Translations under genes and position numbers: made by a program
Notes under the pieces: generated by a model
What the model was told of the DNA's origin: nothing
Databases searched by the model: none
The model's input: the letters and a program-made list of their open reading frames with translations, nothing else
Shown here: positions 5,347-6,784 of the stretch, one piece after another
Numbering within the stretch: position 1 is the stretch's first letter
Layout: each line of letters begins with the position of its first letter
Source: Rhizobium sp. Q54
GTDB taxonomy: Bacteria; Pseudomonadota; Alphaproteobacteria; SMXS01
NCBI GenBank assembly: GCA_945872035.1
Contig: CAMBYA010000132.1
Location: 1 to 6,784 of the forward strand
DNA length: 6,784 nt
Reading direction: 5' to 3'

Positions 5347-6784
5347 TTGCGGTGCCGGAGGGCGAGTGTCGCCACCGTCTTCGCTTTGTTGCTGCCGGTG
5401 TTGCTGGGATTTGCCGCGCTGGTCGCCGAATATGGCAGCATCCTCGTCACCGAGGCGAACAATCAACGGGTCGTCGACCTTGCGTCCTATGCCGGCGCCA
5501 TTGCCTACAACTCCGTGTCTACCGGTAAGGATACGGCAGCCTTGGCCGCTGCTCAGCGGGTTGCGACCATGAACGGCGTGCCTGCCGCGAACCTCACCGT
5601 GACCTATCCGACCTCGATCAAGACCTCGGGCGCGGTCTCGGTCAGGGCGAGCATCACCACCCCCTATACACTGCTGGTTGCCAGGGCCTTGAACGCCACG
5701 ACCAGTGTGCCAGTCACCACCGATGCGTTCACGGAGATTAGCGGCGGTGCGCCGAGTTGCATCCTCGCGCTGAGTGCCGCGGGCACCGGCGTGACGCTGA
5801 GCGGCGGCACCTCGCTGACCGCGACGGCCTGCGCGGTCAATTCCAACAACAAGGTGCAGGCGCCCTGCGGCACCAGCATCACCGCCGCGGCCGTGACCTG
5901 GGGCACGACCTATTCCGACTGCACCTCGACGCCGAACATCACCGCCACCACCAAGCTGCAGATGACGACCACCGACCCGTTCATCGGCCACGCAGGTGTC
6001 GCCAGCATGCTCGCCCGGGTCGCGACGGTCGACGCCATGGTGGCGCCGACCGCTCCGACGGTCACGACAGGGACAAACCTGAACCTGGCCTATACGGACC
6101 CGCCCGCATCGTATGCTCTCACCGGCTGCACGTTCGCGCGCTCCGGCGGCTACTGGACCGTCACCTGCCCGAATGGCGGAAGTTATAATTTCGGCTCATT
6201 GTCGATGGGCGGCGGTACGACGCTTAACTGGGCTACGGTCGGCGACGGCACCAGCACCTATAATTTCTCGGGAACAGTGAACCTGACCGGCTCTACGCAT
6301 AACTTCGGAGCCGGGACCTACAATCTCTCCCGAGGCATCAACACAGGTGGCGGTACGACCACAACTTTCCAGGCCGGCACCTTCAACATGGGCCGCAGCA
6401 CCATTAGCTGCAGTAGCGACTTTTACAGTATCTGCCATACAGGTACGACCCTGGTTTTCCGCGGCCCGAGCACGTTCGCGCTGTCCTCGGGTATCAGCGT
6501 GCCCGGCGGCTTTACCCTGTGGATGGGCTTCAACACCACGACCGGCGGCCTGACCGGCGCCAACAATCTGAACGGCAACAGCTACAGGCTCGGTCCCAGC
6601 AGCAACAGCAACGCCATCTTGGTGGGCGGCGGCGGCAAGCTCTACATGGCCGACGCCACCGCAGGCGGCAAGGTGTTCGAGGCCGATGGCAACTTCAACG
6701 GCGCCGGCGGCGGCAGCTGCACCTACCTGCCCGCGGCGACAAACCATGACATCGACGGCAACGTCATCATCTCGGGCGCCGTCA
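5347..6784 (+). CDS. TadG-related (Flp pilus-assembly TadE/G-like) envelope protein, 3' end cut by window edge
   Basis: At least 479 codons, running past the right edge. The N-terminus RCRRASVATVFALLLPVLLGF is a basic patch followed by one hydrophobic segment (about 8-27), the usual opening of TadE/TadG-like proteins, which are anchored in the inner membrane with the rest in the periplasm. Next come an Ala-rich helical stretch (LASYAGAIAY), a Thr/Val-rich beta region, the SCILAL motif (Cys138) seen in TadG-related proteins, and from about residue 280 Gly/Thr/Asn-rich repeats like a beta-solenoid. Nine cysteines beyond the anchor (138, 162, 174, 192, 261, 274, 355, 363, 458) could form disulfides. 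The frame is open from 5272 but has no ATG; TTG 5347 is the most plausible usable codon, without a clear ribosome site, so the start is uncertain. No other pilus gene is in the window, so a role in Flp pili is inferred from family only; a surface or cell-envelope role is the safe statement. Confidence 0.8.
   Translation, partial: MRCRRASVATVFALLLPVLLGFAALVAEYGSILVTEANNQRVVDLASYAGAIAYNSVSTGKDTAALAAAQRVATMNGVPAANLTVTYPTSIKTSGAVSVRASITTPYTLLVARALNATTSVPVTTDAFTEISGGAPSCILALSAAGTGVTLSGGTSLTATACAVNSNNKVQAPCGTSITAAAVTWGTTYSDCTSTPNITATTKLQMTTTDPFIGHAGVASMLARVATVDAMVAPTAPTVTTGTNLNLAYTDPPASYALTGCTFARSGGYWTVTCPNGGSYNFGSLSMGGGTTLNWATVGDGTSTYNFSGTVNLTGSTHNFGAGTYNLSRGINTGGGTTTTFQAGTFNMGRSTISCSSDFYSICHTGTTLVFRGPSTFALSSGISVPGGFTLWMGFNTTTGGLTGANNLNGNSYRLGPSSNSNAILVGGGGKLYMADATAGGKVFEADGNFNGAGGGSCTYLPAATNHDIDGNVIISGAV
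6184..6411 (+). repeat. Degenerate protein repeats (possible beta-solenoid rungs) in the Tad-like protein
   Basis: Four copies of a (Y/F)N(F/L/M) core begin at 6184, 6259, 6319 and 6382, spaced 25, 20 and 21 codons. They read YNFGSLSMGGG, YNFSGTVNLTG, GTYNLSRGINTGGG and GTFNMGRST. Glycine, threonine and asparagine dominate between hydrophobic positions, as in right-handed beta-helix coils. The repeats are divergent at DNA level apart from the TATAATTTC shared by the first two copies. Confidence 0.5.

Noticed and set aside
5407..5436. Flp prepilin cleavage motif (G/XXXXEY) around GFAALVAEY
   Set aside because: Six residues, not four, separate the glycine from EY, and the position is at the end of the hydrophobic segment instead of the start.
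5090..5572. Plus-strand open frame containing ATG 5288 (MGLCRAVGRRGRRS)
   Set aside because: Out of frame with the Tad-like protein and overlapping its membrane segment in a nonsense frame; kept only as a possible clue to a frameshift at the gene start.
5260..5991. 243-codon minus-strand open frame opposite the Tad-like gene
   Set aside because: Gly/Arg-rich antisense translation; the plus strand has the clear membrane anchor and SCILAL motif.
6196..6747. 183-codon minus-strand open frame opposite the repeat region
   Set aside because: Ala/Gly/Val-rich shadow; no motif, and the plus-strand frame stays open through the whole stretch.

Overview
The window looks like the chromosome of a GC-rich alphaproteobacterium. 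The reasons are the gene set and its order, a methionyl-tRNA synthetase of the short type with no zinc-knuckle cysteines, and a DNA polymerase delta' with a full P-loop but no zinc-binding cysteines. The sequence does not allow a safe genus call.

Left and middle (1 to 4950, minus strand): one tightly packed housekeeping cluster, read from right to left as dacA (PBP5/6-type D-Ala-D-Ala carboxypeptidase), tmk (thymidylate kinase), holB (clamp-loader delta'), metG (methionyl-tRNA synthetase) and tatD (metal-dependent hydrolase, cut by the left window edge). The junctions are a 1-base gap (dacA/tmk), a 1-base TGATG overlap (tmk/holB), a 4-base ATGA overlap (holB/metG) and a 12-base gap (metG/tatD). 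No terminator or internal promoter is evident between genes, so they are probably one transcript driven by a promoter just upstream of dacA. It joins cell-wall trimming, dTTP supply, replisome loading and translation in one growth-linked unit.

Intergenic region (4951 to about 5346): roughly 400 bases with no convincing gene. It holds a sigma70-like promoter facing dacA, two small adjacent inverted repeats and a near-match to a DnaA box just upstream of that promoter, an AT-rich patch, and an 8-bp perfect palindrome nearer the divergent gene.

Right (about 5347 to the edge, plus strand): the start of a TadG-related (Flp pilus-assembly TadE/G-like) envelope protein that runs off the window. It has an N-terminal membrane anchor, nine exported cysteines and a Gly/Thr/Asn-rich region with beta-solenoid-like repeats. 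It has no in-frame ATG start, so its N-terminus is uncertain.

I see no mobile element, CRISPR array, RNA gene or clearly new system. The points most worth checking are the shortened REPGG loop of Tmk, the start-codon problem and repeat region of the Tad-like gene, and the palindromes in the divergent intergenic region.
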